Of a stretch of DNA of 32,357 nt, positions 14,672 through 21,321 are shown one piece after another. The position numbers and the translations under genes are program-made. How positions within the stretch are numbered: position 1 is the first letter of the stretch; each line of letters opens with the position of its first letter. The notes beneath the pieces were generated by a model, which saw only the letters and a program-made list of their open reading frames with translations, had not been told where the DNA came from and made no database searches. Source of the DNA: a virus; IMG/VR virus record IMGVR_UViG_3300022907_000058, positions 1-32,357 of that record; one strand, written 5' to 3'.

Positions 14672-14958
14672 TGCTTATCCCTGATATTATCGCAACTCGA
14701 TTCTACGAGTTCTTCGAAAAAGAATTATATGACTTTACATTCACATTCAAAACCGAAGCAAACATCGGTAATGACCAAACAATCATGTCGCTATGCGAAG
14801 CCGCCGTTTGTGCAGCTTACAATATCACTCACGAAGAATATGTCGACGAAGCGACTGACATTGAATACGACGAAATCTTTGGCCAAGCTGCAATCATGAC
14901 CGAACAAGTTGTTAACATCATGCTTACAAAATTTGCGGAGCAACACAATGGCCATTGA
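14671..14958 (+). CDS. Acidic hypothetical early protein, 95 aa
   Basis: I start at MLIPDIIATRFYEFFEKELY, coupled to the previous stop (TAATG). An open frame reaches further upstream, but that part has the look of a shadow of the gene before. The 95-residue protein is acidic (pI low), with the EEYVDEATDIEYDEIFGQAA stretch. Acidic early proteins of this size often mimic DNA or bind host enzymes; here this is speculation. Confidence 0.6.
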   Translation: MLIPDIIATRFYEFFEKELYDFTFTFKTEANIGNDQTIMSLCEAAVCAAYNITHEEYVDEATDIEYDEIFGQAAIMTEQVVNIMLTKFAEQHNGH

Positions 14959-15274
14959 AGAAACTCAATCAGCCGGTCTATCTCGTTTACATCTTATGGA
15001 AGCTATGTTCCATCTCGATCATGCAATCGAGCATCTCATTAATCTATGTAATGACGAAGTATGTGACGATATTCGTACTGACATACGACGCACTCAAAAC
15101 CAACTCGAGATAATCCATACACATTTATGCGAAGAAACCGACGAACTATTCAACTTCGACGACTGGCATGGCCTCGAAGCATTCTCCGAACGCGCTCGTG
15201 AAGTCATAGGCGACTGGGGTGCATATCAATTCAGCGAATGGAAACAATCAGGAAAGGTTCCAACCAATGGGTAA
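14948..15274 (+). CDS. Acidic hypothetical early protein, 108 aa
   Basis: I start at MAIEETQSAGLSRLHLMEAM, with GGAG 7-8 bases upstream. 108 residues, helical, with HLDHAIEHLINLCNDEVCDD and FNFDDWHGLEAF. It overlaps the genes on both sides by 8-11 bases. Not recognised. Confidence 0.6.
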   Translation: MAIEETQSAGLSRLHLMEAMFHLDHAIEHLINLCNDEVCDDIRTDIRRTQNQLEIIHTHLCEETDELFNFDDWHGLEAFSERAREVIGDWGAYQFSEWKQSGKVPTNG

Positions 15275-15515
15275 ACTTAAAGATCTATCATTACGTGTCC
15301 AAGAAATCATTGACACCGAAGTTCAAAATAGCTGGGATACAGCTCTCGGCACAATCGAAGATGCTAAGATTGATACAGCTGATAACATCGTTGAACAACT
15401 CGAAAGCCTCGCTAACGAATACGGCCTAGACTTCGAAGATCTCGAAGAACTATTCAAAGAAGAACCTATTCGCGATATGATCGATGAATCTATCCACTAT
15501 GTCTGGGACGTGTAA
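15267..15515 (+). CDS. Acidic hypothetical early protein, 82 aa
   Basis: I start at MGKLKDLSLRVQEIIDTEVQ, with GGAAAGG 9 bases upstream. 82 residues, helical, Asp/Glu-rich toward the end (YGLDFEDLEELFKEEPIRDM). Its stop overlaps the next ATG. Not recognised. Confidence 0.6.
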   Translation: MGKLKDLSLRVQEIIDTEVQNSWDTALGTIEDAKIDTADNIVEQLESLANEYGLDFEDLEELFKEEPIRDMIDESIHYVWDV

Positions 15516-15811
15516 TGTATCAGTATGAAATCTACGTACCATCCGAATTCAAATTCGAGGTCCAATATGTCATCGATACATTCGCAATCTTCTATGGTGG
15601 CGCTACAAGCTACGAAGCCGAAGGCGTCTGGCGCGATGACGACGGCTTACCACACCGAGAAACTATCACAATTGTACGAAGCATTTCCGTCACGGAGCAA
15701 GACCTCCCAGCTCGGAACATGGCTAAATACATCGAAAACGCATGTAACCAAAAAGCAGTCCTCTGGACTAAAACTACTATTCAAGCAACTTTTGAAACCT
15801 TTGAGGAATAA
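15515..15811 (+). CDS. Hypothetical early protein, 98 aa
   Basis: 98 residues, start MYQYEIYVPSEFKFEVQYVI, coupled to the previous stop by TAATG. Mixed strands and helices; 'GVWRDDDGLPHRETITIV' looks like a beta hairpin. A second frame covering the same bases is a shadow. Not recognised. Confidence 0.6.
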   Translation: MYQYEIYVPSEFKFEVQYVIDTFAIFYGGATSYEAEGVWRDDDGLPHRETITIVRSISVTEQDLPARNMAKYIENACNQKAVLWTKTTIQATFETFEE

Positions 15812-15814
15812 GTA

Positions 15815-15985
15815 ATGTCAACACTCATTGTAAATCCAATCGGTTCACAGAATCTTATGTTCCGCCGTACTACTAATCGCTACGGCAAACGCATTGGTAC
15901 ACTCAGCTCTAACCGAGGCTATCTTAAAGTATCTCGGAGTATTGCTCCGAAAACCCGTGGTCAATTCGCACCAAGGCCAGCCTAA
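15815..15985 (+). CDS. Basic small protein, 56 aa
   Basis: A 56-residue basic protein, MSTLIVNPIGSQNLMFRRTT at its start and KTRGQFAPRPA at its end. GAGGAATAA lies 4-5 bases before the ATG. Its stop overlaps the next ATG (TAATG). The repeated R-x-x-R and G turns suggest a small nucleic acid-binding or ribosome-contacting protein. Not recognised. Confidence 0.5.
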   Translation: MSTLIVNPIGSQNLMFRRTTNRYGKRIGTLSSNRGYLKVSRSIAPKTRGQFAPRPA

Positions 15986-16083
15986 TGAATACAAAAAATC
16001 TAACAATTACCTTAGCTAACTTCGTCATATACTTCTATGCATTTGTAGGCCTCTATCACACATTCCTAGCTATTTTAGAATGA
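15985..16083 (+). CDS. Small membrane peptide, 32 aa
   Basis: A 32-residue frame coupled to the previous stop. After MNTKNLTITL comes one hydrophobic segment with many aromatics (FVIYFYAFVGLYHTF). It is the last gene before the two-way terminator. A third tiny membrane peptide in the early module. Confidence 0.45.
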   Translation: MNTKNLTITLANFVIYFYAFVGLYHTFLAILE

Positions 16084-16089
16084 AATTAA

Positions 16090-16128
16090 AAAGCCACTAG
16101 AAATACTTTATGTATCTCTAGTGGCTTT
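16090..16128. terminator. Two-way terminator between early row and TerS
   Basis: AAAGCCACTAGA pairs with TCTAGTGGCTTT (12 bp), with an inner ATAC/GTAT stem around a short loop; A-runs stand on the left and TTTAT on the right. It lies between two genes that face each other (stop codons at 16083 and 16138) and can end transcripts from both sides. Confidence 0.9.
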
Positions 16129-16137
16129 ATCTAATTT

Positions 16138-16542
16138 TTACGAACCCACATCCGAGAGTTCTCTGATTTTGCGGTCAAGTTCCTCTTCGGTCATTGACGA
16201 CGCATCAAGTTGTCTCGTAGTTTGGTCAACTCTCTGCAGCTTTGGCTGCTCATATTCTGCTAACGCAATCGCTAAACGCTCAATAGTTTCCTGATCCTCA
16301 GCTTGCATTGCTTTAATAAGCTGCACCTTTAAGATCTCTACTGCTGTTGGCATCTCAGTAATAATATCATCTCGGATTTTCTTAAATTCCGACGCTGATA
16401 ATTTCATAGCTTCTCGTAATGCTTTATTCCGTCTTCGCGTTTCCGCACCCTTTGCTTGCATCTCGCGAGCTTTCTCAGAGTCCATATAGGGCTTGAGATG
16501 TTTCAGGGAGTTCGGGTGTTTCCCGCAATTCTCGTATCCCAT
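16138..16542 (-). CDS. Likely terminase small subunit
   Basis: I start at MGYENCGKHPNSLKHLKPYM because GGAGG lies 7 bases before it; the open frame runs 19 codons further but without a site. The 134-residue protein opens with the 'NPxSLxxLKP' segment followed by a basic helix (REMQAKGAETRRRNKALREA), then long helices with MKLSASEFKKIRDDIITEMP, and ends acidic. This is the build of small terminase subunits of T7-like and marine phages: DNA-binding start and helical oligomer core. A promoter candidate like that of terL stands 24 bases upstream. It sits alone on this strand between two plus-strand modules, 4.6 kb from terL, which is unusual. The call rests on pattern, not a search. Confidence 0.6.
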   Translation of the reverse strand: MGYENCGKHPNSLKHLKPYMDSEKAREMQAKGAETRRRNKALREAMKLSASEFKKIRDDIITEMPTAVEILKVQLIKAMQAEDQETIERLAIALAEYEQPKLQRVDQTTRQLDASSMTEEELDRKIRELSDVGS

Positions 16543-16565
16543 TGTTAACCTCCAAGTTAAGTGGT

Positions 16566-16585
16566 CTTTAAGGAGACATTTAATT
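16566..16585 (-). promoter_or_regulatory. Candidate phage RNA polymerase promoter for TerS
   Basis: On the minus strand AATTAAATGTCTCCTTAAAG, the same core as the terL site (one base differs in the AT start), ending 23 bases before the TerS ATG, just as at terL. The equal spacing at two unrelated genes supports a real promoter. Confidence 0.6.
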
Positions 16586-16626
16586 TTACTAACCCACATC
16601 CCGAGTATGCTGAAGGAAAATAAAAT

Positions 16627-17007
16627 ATGACAGACTATCTAAGGATCATAAAAGAAATTGAAAATAAAGAAAAGTCGGCTATCGCCGCCTTTCCAAAGAA
16701 GAAAAGAAAGGAGCCAAAGATGGCTAAAGTAACTGCAGTACAAATTCTGCATGAAGCAGCTGAACTTAAAGAACAAAAGTCTAAAGATTACCAAGGCGGT
16801 ACCTGGACAGAAGAAGATTACTTCCCATTCGGAGAAAAATCCTATGTCCACATGATTCATACCAAGTATCTACGTATGCGTAATATTGTTGAAGGTGATC
16901 AGGAAACAAACTTCGAAGCACTTGAAGATACCTTGGTAGATATGGCAGTATATTGTGCGATGTTTGCAGCTTACCTAGAAAATAAAAAGAATGATATACC
17001 TTTGTAA
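16627..17007 (+). CDS. Nucleotide modification-associated protein (DUF1599-like)
   Basis: A 126-residue protein; from residue 37 on, LHEAAELKEQKSKDYQGGTW, then HTKYLRMRNIVEGD and EALEDTLVDMAVYCAMFAAY, the pattern I know as DUF1599 or nucleotide modification-associated domain 1: 'KxKDYG', 'KxxRxxN' and 'DTxxDxAxY'. Such proteins sit in phage operons for base modification or nucleotide pools. Two starts compete: this ATG (AAGGA 9 bases upstream) and one at 16720 with AAAGGAG 7 bases upstream, which would remove a Lys-rich 31-residue extension. The next gene overlaps its end by 17 bases. Confidence 0.65.
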   Translation: MTDYLRIIKEIENKEKSAIAAFPKKKRKEPKMAKVTAVQILHEAAELKEQKSKDYQGGTWTEEDYFPFGEKSYVHMIHTKYLRMRNIVEGDQETNFEALEDTLVDMAVYCAMFAAYLENKKNDIPL

Positions 17008-17272
17008 GCACTGCCATAACAAGCAGCACATACTAGAAAAGTTTAAAGATCTACGAATGCACTGTCGTGTTTGTAGTAATGAAATAAAAAGTGAGGATAG
17101 AATGAAATTTAAAGTTGGAGATAAGGTCGAGAAAGTTGGCGGTGACTATACATTTGTAGGTCATGTAGTAGCTACCTTCCCTAAACTCAGCGGTGTAATT
17201 CGATTAGTAGTTGAAGATGACCGCGGTGTGCTGCATGTATACGGTGAGAAGATCCTACGACTTGTTGACTAA
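16991..17272 (+). CDS. Zinc-ribbon plus SH3-like small protein, 93 aa
   Basis: A single open frame with two parts. Residues 5-28 hold CKHC and CRVC, a four-cysteine zinc ribbon. Residues 38-93 (MKFKVGDKVEKVGGDYTFVG, then VIRLVVEDDRGVLHVYGEKI) form an SH3-like barrel found alone in many phages. GAGG lies 5-8 bases before the internal ATG at 17102, so a 56-residue short form is likely made, perhaps the main product. The long form would start inside the previous gene with a weak site. Function unknown. Confidence 0.55.
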   Translation: MIYLCKHCHNKQHILEKFKDLRMHCRVCSNEIKSEDRMKFKVGDKVEKVGGDYTFVGHVVATFPKLSGVIRLVVEDDRGVLHVYGEKILRLVD

Positions 17273-17287
17273 TAGAAAGGAACCAAG

Positions 17288-18079
17288 ATGGCTTGGACTC
17301 TTGAAGCGCAATACTTACGTATCGCTAAAACAATTATAAATAATGGGCTAGACCGGGAAACGCGTAATGCAGTCACTCGGTCTTTGCCATTCCAAACCCT
17401 AGACTTTAATCTAACCGATGGTTTCTTCCCATTGCTAACAACACGCCGTATGTTTTACAAAGGTGTGCTTGGCGAATACGCTGCAATGATTAGAGGACCT
17501 AAGCATATTAAAGACTTTGAAGAATGGGGCTGTAACTATTGGAACCAATGGGCTAATGAAGATGGGACAATCAATGTTGACTACGGTAATGCATGGCGTG
17601 ACTTCAATGGTGTCGACCAAATGGCGCATGTCATTGATAGTTTGCGTAACAATCCAGCTGATCGCCGTATGGTTATTAGTGGGTGGCGTCCTGATAAACT
17701 CAATGATCTTAGTCTTCCCTGTTGTCACCACAATTACCAGTTTTACGCTAACGGTAACTCATTGGATTTACTATGGATCCAAAGATCCGGAGACTGGATG
17801 GTGGGTGTTCCCAGCGATGTGGTTCTTGCTTCAGTTATGCTTTTATGTTTTGCTGATGTGGCTGGCTATACTCCTGGGAATGTTAAATTCATTGTAGGAG
17901 ATGCTCATATCTATCAAGAGCATATCAATGCTGCAACTAAACAGATCCGCAGATTGCCTTGGGCTCCGCCTAAATACAAACTTAAAAGTCAATCAGATGT
18001 ATATTCATTTAAGCCAGATGGCTTAGAGCTTACTGAATATAAATACGAAGACGCAATCAAATATAATGTAAAGGATTAA
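17288..18079 (+). CDS. ThyA-family dCMP-acting enzyme (hydroxymethylase or methylase)
   Basis: A 263-residue ThyA fold enzyme. It has the folate and phosphate parts (GFFPLLTTRR, DRRMVISGW), the catalytic Cys146 in LPCCHHNYQF, QRSGD (165-169) and GDAHIYQEH with His207 and Tyr209; numbering matches E. coli ThyA at these sites. At 177, where thymidylate synthases have Asn (PFN), it has Asp (PSD). That Asn selects dUMP; Asn-to-Asp changes turn the enzyme toward dCMP, and T4 dCMP hydroxymethylase carries Asp there. The C-terminus ends KYNVKD without the 'PxAV/PVAI' tail needed for methyl formation by ThyA. So I favour dCMP hydroxymethylase over thymidylate synthase. GAAAGGA precedes the ATG. The next gene looks like a dCTPase. 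Confidence 0.75.
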   Translation: MAWTLEAQYLRIAKTIINNGLDRETRNAVTRSLPFQTLDFNLTDGFFPLLTTRRMFYKGVLGEYAAMIRGPKHIKDFEEWGCNYWNQWANEDGTINVDYGNAWRDFNGVDQMAHVIDSLRNNPADRRMVISGWRPDKLNDLSLPCCHHNYQFYANGNSLDLLWIQRSGDWMVGVPSDVVLASVMLLCFADVAGYTPGNVKFIVGDAHIYQEHINAATKQIRRLPWAPPKYKLKSQSDVYSFKPDGLELTEYKYEDAIKYNVKD

Positions 18080-18531
18080 TGATGTATAACACACGACAAG
18101 ATGTTCCGTGGCATTACCATATTCAAGACATGCACGCAAAGTTCGGTGTTAATGAATGGATTGATAAACAACTTATCAAAGATGATACCGAAGCAATGAA
18201 GAAGTTCTTAGAGTTTCGTATTAACTTTCTGAAAGAAGAATTAAATGAAACAGAAAAAGCATTTAAAGAAGGTGATCCTCAAGAAATTGTTGATGGCCTT
18301 ATCGACCTATGTGTTATCGCCATTGGTACACTGGATGCATTCGGCTGTGACGCCGATGGTGCTTGGGCTGAAGTCATGGACGCCAACATGGCGAAAGAGC
18401 CTGGTGTTAAGCCTTCGCGTCCCAACCCTCTGGGTCTTCCTGACCTTATTAAACCTGAGGGATGGGTTGGACCAGACCATACGCACACTACAGGTTTCCT
18501 CACAAGAATCTTTCCAAGAAAGGAAGACTAA
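18079..18531 (+). CDS. MazG-like NTP pyrophosphatase, possible dCTPase
   Basis: A 150-residue all-helical protein. Metal-binding acids of the MazG/dUTPase-like fold are visible: EELNE (53-57) and EIVD (69-72) with DL at 76, in FRINFLKEELNETEKAF and GDPQEIVDGLIDLCVIAIGT. The end (MAKEPGVKPSRPNPLGLPDL) is usual for the phage type. Members split a nucleoside triphosphate to the monophosphate and pyrophosphate. Next to a dCMP-acting ThyA-family enzyme, the natural substrate would be dCTP (as with T4 gp56) or dUTP. Its start overlaps the previous stop and its stop overlaps the next ATG. Confidence 0.72.
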   Translation: MMYNTRQDVPWHYHIQDMHAKFGVNEWIDKQLIKDDTEAMKKFLEFRINFLKEELNETEKAFKEGDPQEIVDGLIDLCVIAIGTLDAFGCDADGAWAEVMDANMAKEPGVKPSRPNPLGLPDLIKPEGWVGPDHTHTTGFLTRIFPRKED

Positions 18532-18995
18532 TGAAAATTAAAGTCACTCAAGAGTTCATTGACCAGTGTTATGAGCGTGCTGAAATCTATAACCCAGGTA
18601 CACGTAGCAAGGAACAACTTCTTCGTGATATCGAATGTGAAATCTTTGAGTACCATATGATTAAAACAGATCAATGGGATTCACATGATTCATGGAAAGT
18701 CGATGGTGTATCTGACGTCTACGGTAATGTAGATGTTAAGTTCGTACATAAGTATTACAACATCGCCCATAAGAAGATGGCGTATCTTGCATGGCAAGCA
18801 ACAGACCTTGAGACATTCTTATTTGTTGAATGGGTATCTCGTCCAGACCGACTGCTTAAAGTCGGTGACGAGGTTGAAGTAAGAGTAGTAGGTTCTCTAT
18901 CATATATGGATTTCCTAAAGAATGTCCGGCCATCACATTATAACAGCGGTTATTATGTTGATGTTAGAAAAGTTGCACAGCCGTATGAGGAATAA
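18531..18995 (+). CDS. Unknown protein with a possible PD-(D/E)XK core, 154 aa
   Basis: I start at MKIKVTQEFIDQCYERAEIY, with AAAGGAAG 5 bases upstream and coupled to the previous stop. The centre, WKVDGVSDVYGNVDVKFVHK, has the order Asp-x-Asp then Asp-Val-Lys on two strands, as in PD-(D/E)XK nucleases, followed by YYNIAHKKMAYLAWQAT and a barrel-like end (VGDEVEVRVVGSLSYMDF). If it is a nuclease, it could act on unmodified host DNA, given the base-modification neighbours. The motif is short, so this is a hint only. Confidence 0.5.
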   Translation: MKIKVTQEFIDQCYERAEIYNPGTRSKEQLLRDIECEIFEYHMIKTDQWDSHDSWKVDGVSDVYGNVDVKFVHKYYNIAHKKMAYLAWQATDLETFLFVEWVSRPDRLLKVGDEVEVRVVGSLSYMDFLKNVRPSHYNSGYYVDVRKVAQPYEE

Positions 18996-19140
18996 GCTTG
19001 ATCACTTAACGGATAAACCGTTTAAAACTTTTAAATGCACAAAGTGTAAAGAGAAATATTATCGTATGGAAATTGACAGTGATATGACTGTCTGCCCGCC
19101 ATGCGATAATGGAAAGGAATCTAATGAGGGTAACATTTGA
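18985..19140 (+). CDS. Small zinc-ribbon protein, 51 aa
   Basis: A short protein with CTKC and CPPC spaced about 20 residues apart, a zinc ribbon, in FKTFKCTKCKEKYYRMEID and TVCPPCDNGKES. I place the start at 18985 since longer starts overlap the previous gene deeply; no start has a strong site. It overlaps the DNA polymerase start by 17 bases. A small replication or transcription cofactor is possible. Confidence 0.5.
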   Translation: MRNKLDHLTDKPFKTFKCTKCKEKYYRMEIDSDMTVCPPCDNGKESNEGNI

Positions 19141-20950
19141 CATTGAAACTGACGGATTAAATGCTACAAAGATCTGGTGTTTAATCTTAGAAGACATTGA
19201 TACTGGTCGGATCATGAGATATACTGATCACTCTGATAAGTATAATGGTGACATCAAGACTGGCTTATCTATGCTACAAAACGCCGAGCTACTTGTTGCA
19301 CATAACGGTATCGGCTTTGATGCTTTACAAATCCTAAAGATTTATGGGATTGATTTGTATCATAAGAAGTTCTTCGATACATGGATTGCATCGCAGGTTC
19401 TCAACTATCGCAGACCGCATAAGCATGGTCTTGCAGGTTGGGGCGAGCATCTCGGCTATCCCAAGTTTGAGTTCAGTGATTTCGATAACTTCTCAGAAGA
19501 GATGATGGAATACTGTAAGCGTGACGTACAGCTAAACACTGTTGTATTTAAGAAGCTCATGGAAGAACTTACAGCACTAGCTGAGAAGCAACCATTAATT
19601 CGTGCTGGTATTAGTGCTGAGATGGAAGCTGCTAAGTTCGATGCTTACTGTCGCCATTATGGTTGGCAGTTTGATACAGAGAAAGGTAAGAGTACCTTAC
19701 ATGATATCATTTCTCGGATGAAATATATCGAAGGTAAGGTTGAACCACATCTACCACCTATTACTAAGTACATCGATAAGATTCCTAAGACTCCGAAGTT
19801 CACAAAGAAAGGTGACTACACTGCAACTACAGCACGGATGCTTAGTGAATACTTTAAGAAACCAGTGGCTATTACTGACACACACATGCTAGCTGCAGGT
19901 CGTGAGTTCCAACGTAAAGAAGTTGTCAAAGCAACTCTCGGTAATATGGATCAAGTCAAAGAGTATCTATACTCTATTGGCTGGGAACCAGATGACTGGA
20001 AAATGGAGCGAGGTGTACATGGCTGGGAAAAGAAATCACCTAAGCTAACCTCCACCTCGCTTGCTAAGTGCGGTGAACACGGCGTACTCATCGATGAGTG
20101 GACTACACTGCGCTCACGTAAGGGTGTGCTTGAAGGTTGGTTCCGTGAGCTAAGAGATGGTAGATTACATGGTCGGTTATGGGTTGTCGGTACACCTACA
20201 TTCCGTTGTCGTCATGAAGTTATTGCTAATCTCCCAGCAGTCAATGCGCCATGGGGTAAAGACCTTCGTGAATGTTTGATCGCTGAACCTGGTCGTAAGA
20301 TTGTAGGTGCTGATTCTAGTGGTAATCAATTCAGATCTCTTGCACATTATGTTAATGATCAGAACCTAACGGATCAAATCCTATCTGGAGATATCCATCA
20401 GTATAATGCAGACATCATTGGGACTGATCGACGTACAGCTAAGACCTGGATCTACGCATTCTTGTTTGGAGCTGGCCCTACAAAGCTAGGCCAAGTACTA
20501 ACAGGTAAGAAGATTGTTAAAGCTGGTAACGAATCTATTGAGAAGTATGGAGATGCTATTCCAGGATTGAAAGGATTGAAAGAAAAGATTGAAACAATCT
20601 GGAAACAAACATCTACATACGGACCTGAGGGTTATATCCCAGGCTTAGATGGGCGACGTGTATACACACCCCAGCCTTATCAAACCCTAAACTACTTGCT
20701 GCAATCATGCGAAGCTATCACAACTAAGTCTGCAGTAGCATATCAAATCGCTAAGATCCGTGAAGAAGGATTAGATGCACAACCTCGTTTGTATTATCAT
20801 GATGAAGTTGCTTGGTCTGTTGCTGAGAAAGATGCTGAGCGTGTACTAGAAATCCTAACTGCTTCATTTGCAGAAGGACCTAAGCAAGTTAATGTAAACA
20901 TCATGGCAGGCGAAGGTTCAATCGGTAACAATTATGCAGACGTTCACTAA
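19124..20950 (+). CDS. Family A DNA polymerase (T7-like) with 3'-5' exonuclease
   Basis: I start at MRVTFDIETDGL with GGAAAGGA 5 bases upstream, which puts exonuclease motif I at residues 6-8. Exo II is VAHNGIGFDAL (about 58-68) and Exo III YCKRDVQLN (130-138). Polymerase motif A is VGADSSGNQFRSLAH (Asp about 396), motif B RRTAKTWIYAFLFGAG with Tyr at the T7 Tyr526 place, motif C YYHDEVAWSV. 608 residues against about 704 for T7; I see no clear thioredoxin-binding insert. It copies the phage genome with the primase-helicase and SSB. It follows the nucleotide genes directly. Confidence 0.93.
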   Translation: MRVTFDIETDGLNATKIWCLILEDIDTGRIMRYTDHSDKYNGDIKTGLSMLQNAELLVAHNGIGFDALQILKIYGIDLYHKKFFDTWIASQVLNYRRPHKHGLAGWGEHLGYPKFEFSDFDNFSEEMMEYCKRDVQLNTVVFKKLMEELTALAEKQPLIRAGISAEMEAAKFDAYCRHYGWQFDTEKGKSTLHDIISRMKYIEGKVEPHLPPITKYIDKIPKTPKFTKKGDYTATTARMLSEYFKKPVAITDTHMLAAGREFQRKEVVKATLGNMDQVKEYLYSIGWEPDDWKMERGVHGWEKKSPKLTSTSLAKCGEHGVLIDEWTTLRSRKGVLEGWFRELRDGRLHGRLWVVGTPTFRCRHEVIANLPAVNAPWGKDLRECLIAEPGRKIVGADSSGNQFRSLAHYVNDQNLTDQILSGDIHQYNADIIGTDRRTAKTWIYAFLFGAGPTKLGQVLTGKKIVKAGNESIEKYGDAIPGLKGLKEKIETIWKQTSTYGPEGYIPGLDGRRVYTPQPYQTLNYLLQSCEAITTKSAVAYQIAKIREEGLDAQPRLYYHDEVAWSVAEKDAERVLEILTASFAEGPKQVNVNIMAGEGSIGNNYADVH

Positions 20951-21101
20951 GTATCATTTGTATTCTCCGATCTCTAAGCAAGTGCTTAAGCAAGAGTATA
21001 ATACTTTTGCTGAGGCTTGCGAGGTTGCCCGTAATCAACCAGGTATTTGGGAAGTACATGTAACTGAAGTATCAAGAAAGAAATCCAATGTTGAAAAATG
21101 A
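20934..21101 (+). CDS. Small hypothetical protein, 55 aa
   Basis: A 55-residue frame, MQTFTKYHLYSPISKQVLKQ at its start, overlapping the end of the polymerase gene by 17 bases and the next gene by 14. It fills a gap that would otherwise be 137 bases. 'FAEACEVARNQPGIWEVHV' reads as a helix and a strand of a small folded domain. The ribosome binding site is weak, so coupling is likely. Not recognised. Confidence 0.5.
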   Translation: MQTFTKYHLYSPISKQVLKQEYNTFAEACEVARNQPGIWEVHVTEVSRKKSNVEK

Positions 21102-21321
21102 TTTAATCAATGGCTACAACTATACACTGCATCCTAAACCAGATAACTATAGCTTATCTGAATGGAAGCATATGGTTGCTTGCTATCATACAAGTAAAGG
21201 TCATGTTGTAAAAGATATTAAAAACTATTACGACGAACACACCGATAAAAATCCAATGTATCCGACAATCCTCGGAACAGAAGTAGGAATGGAGGTCCAA
21301 TGGAGTCCAGCAAAAATATAA
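21088..21321 (+). CDS. Hypothetical protein, 77 aa
   Basis: 77 residues, start MLKNDLINGYNYTLHPKPDN, with aromatic and charged residues and the helix SEWKHMVACYHTSKGHVVKD. It overlaps the exonuclease gene by 22 bases and its own last codons hold the GGAGG site of that gene. Not recognised. Confidence 0.55.
   Translation: MLKNDLINGYNYTLHPKPDNYSLSEWKHMVACYHTSKGHVVKDIKNYYDEHTDKNPMYPTILGTEVGMEVQWSPAKI

Noticed and set aside
15525-15815. A 96-residue plus-strand frame over the 98-residue early gene
   Set aside because: Ser/Lys-rich shadow frame; the 98-residue frame is coupled to the gene before it by TAATG.
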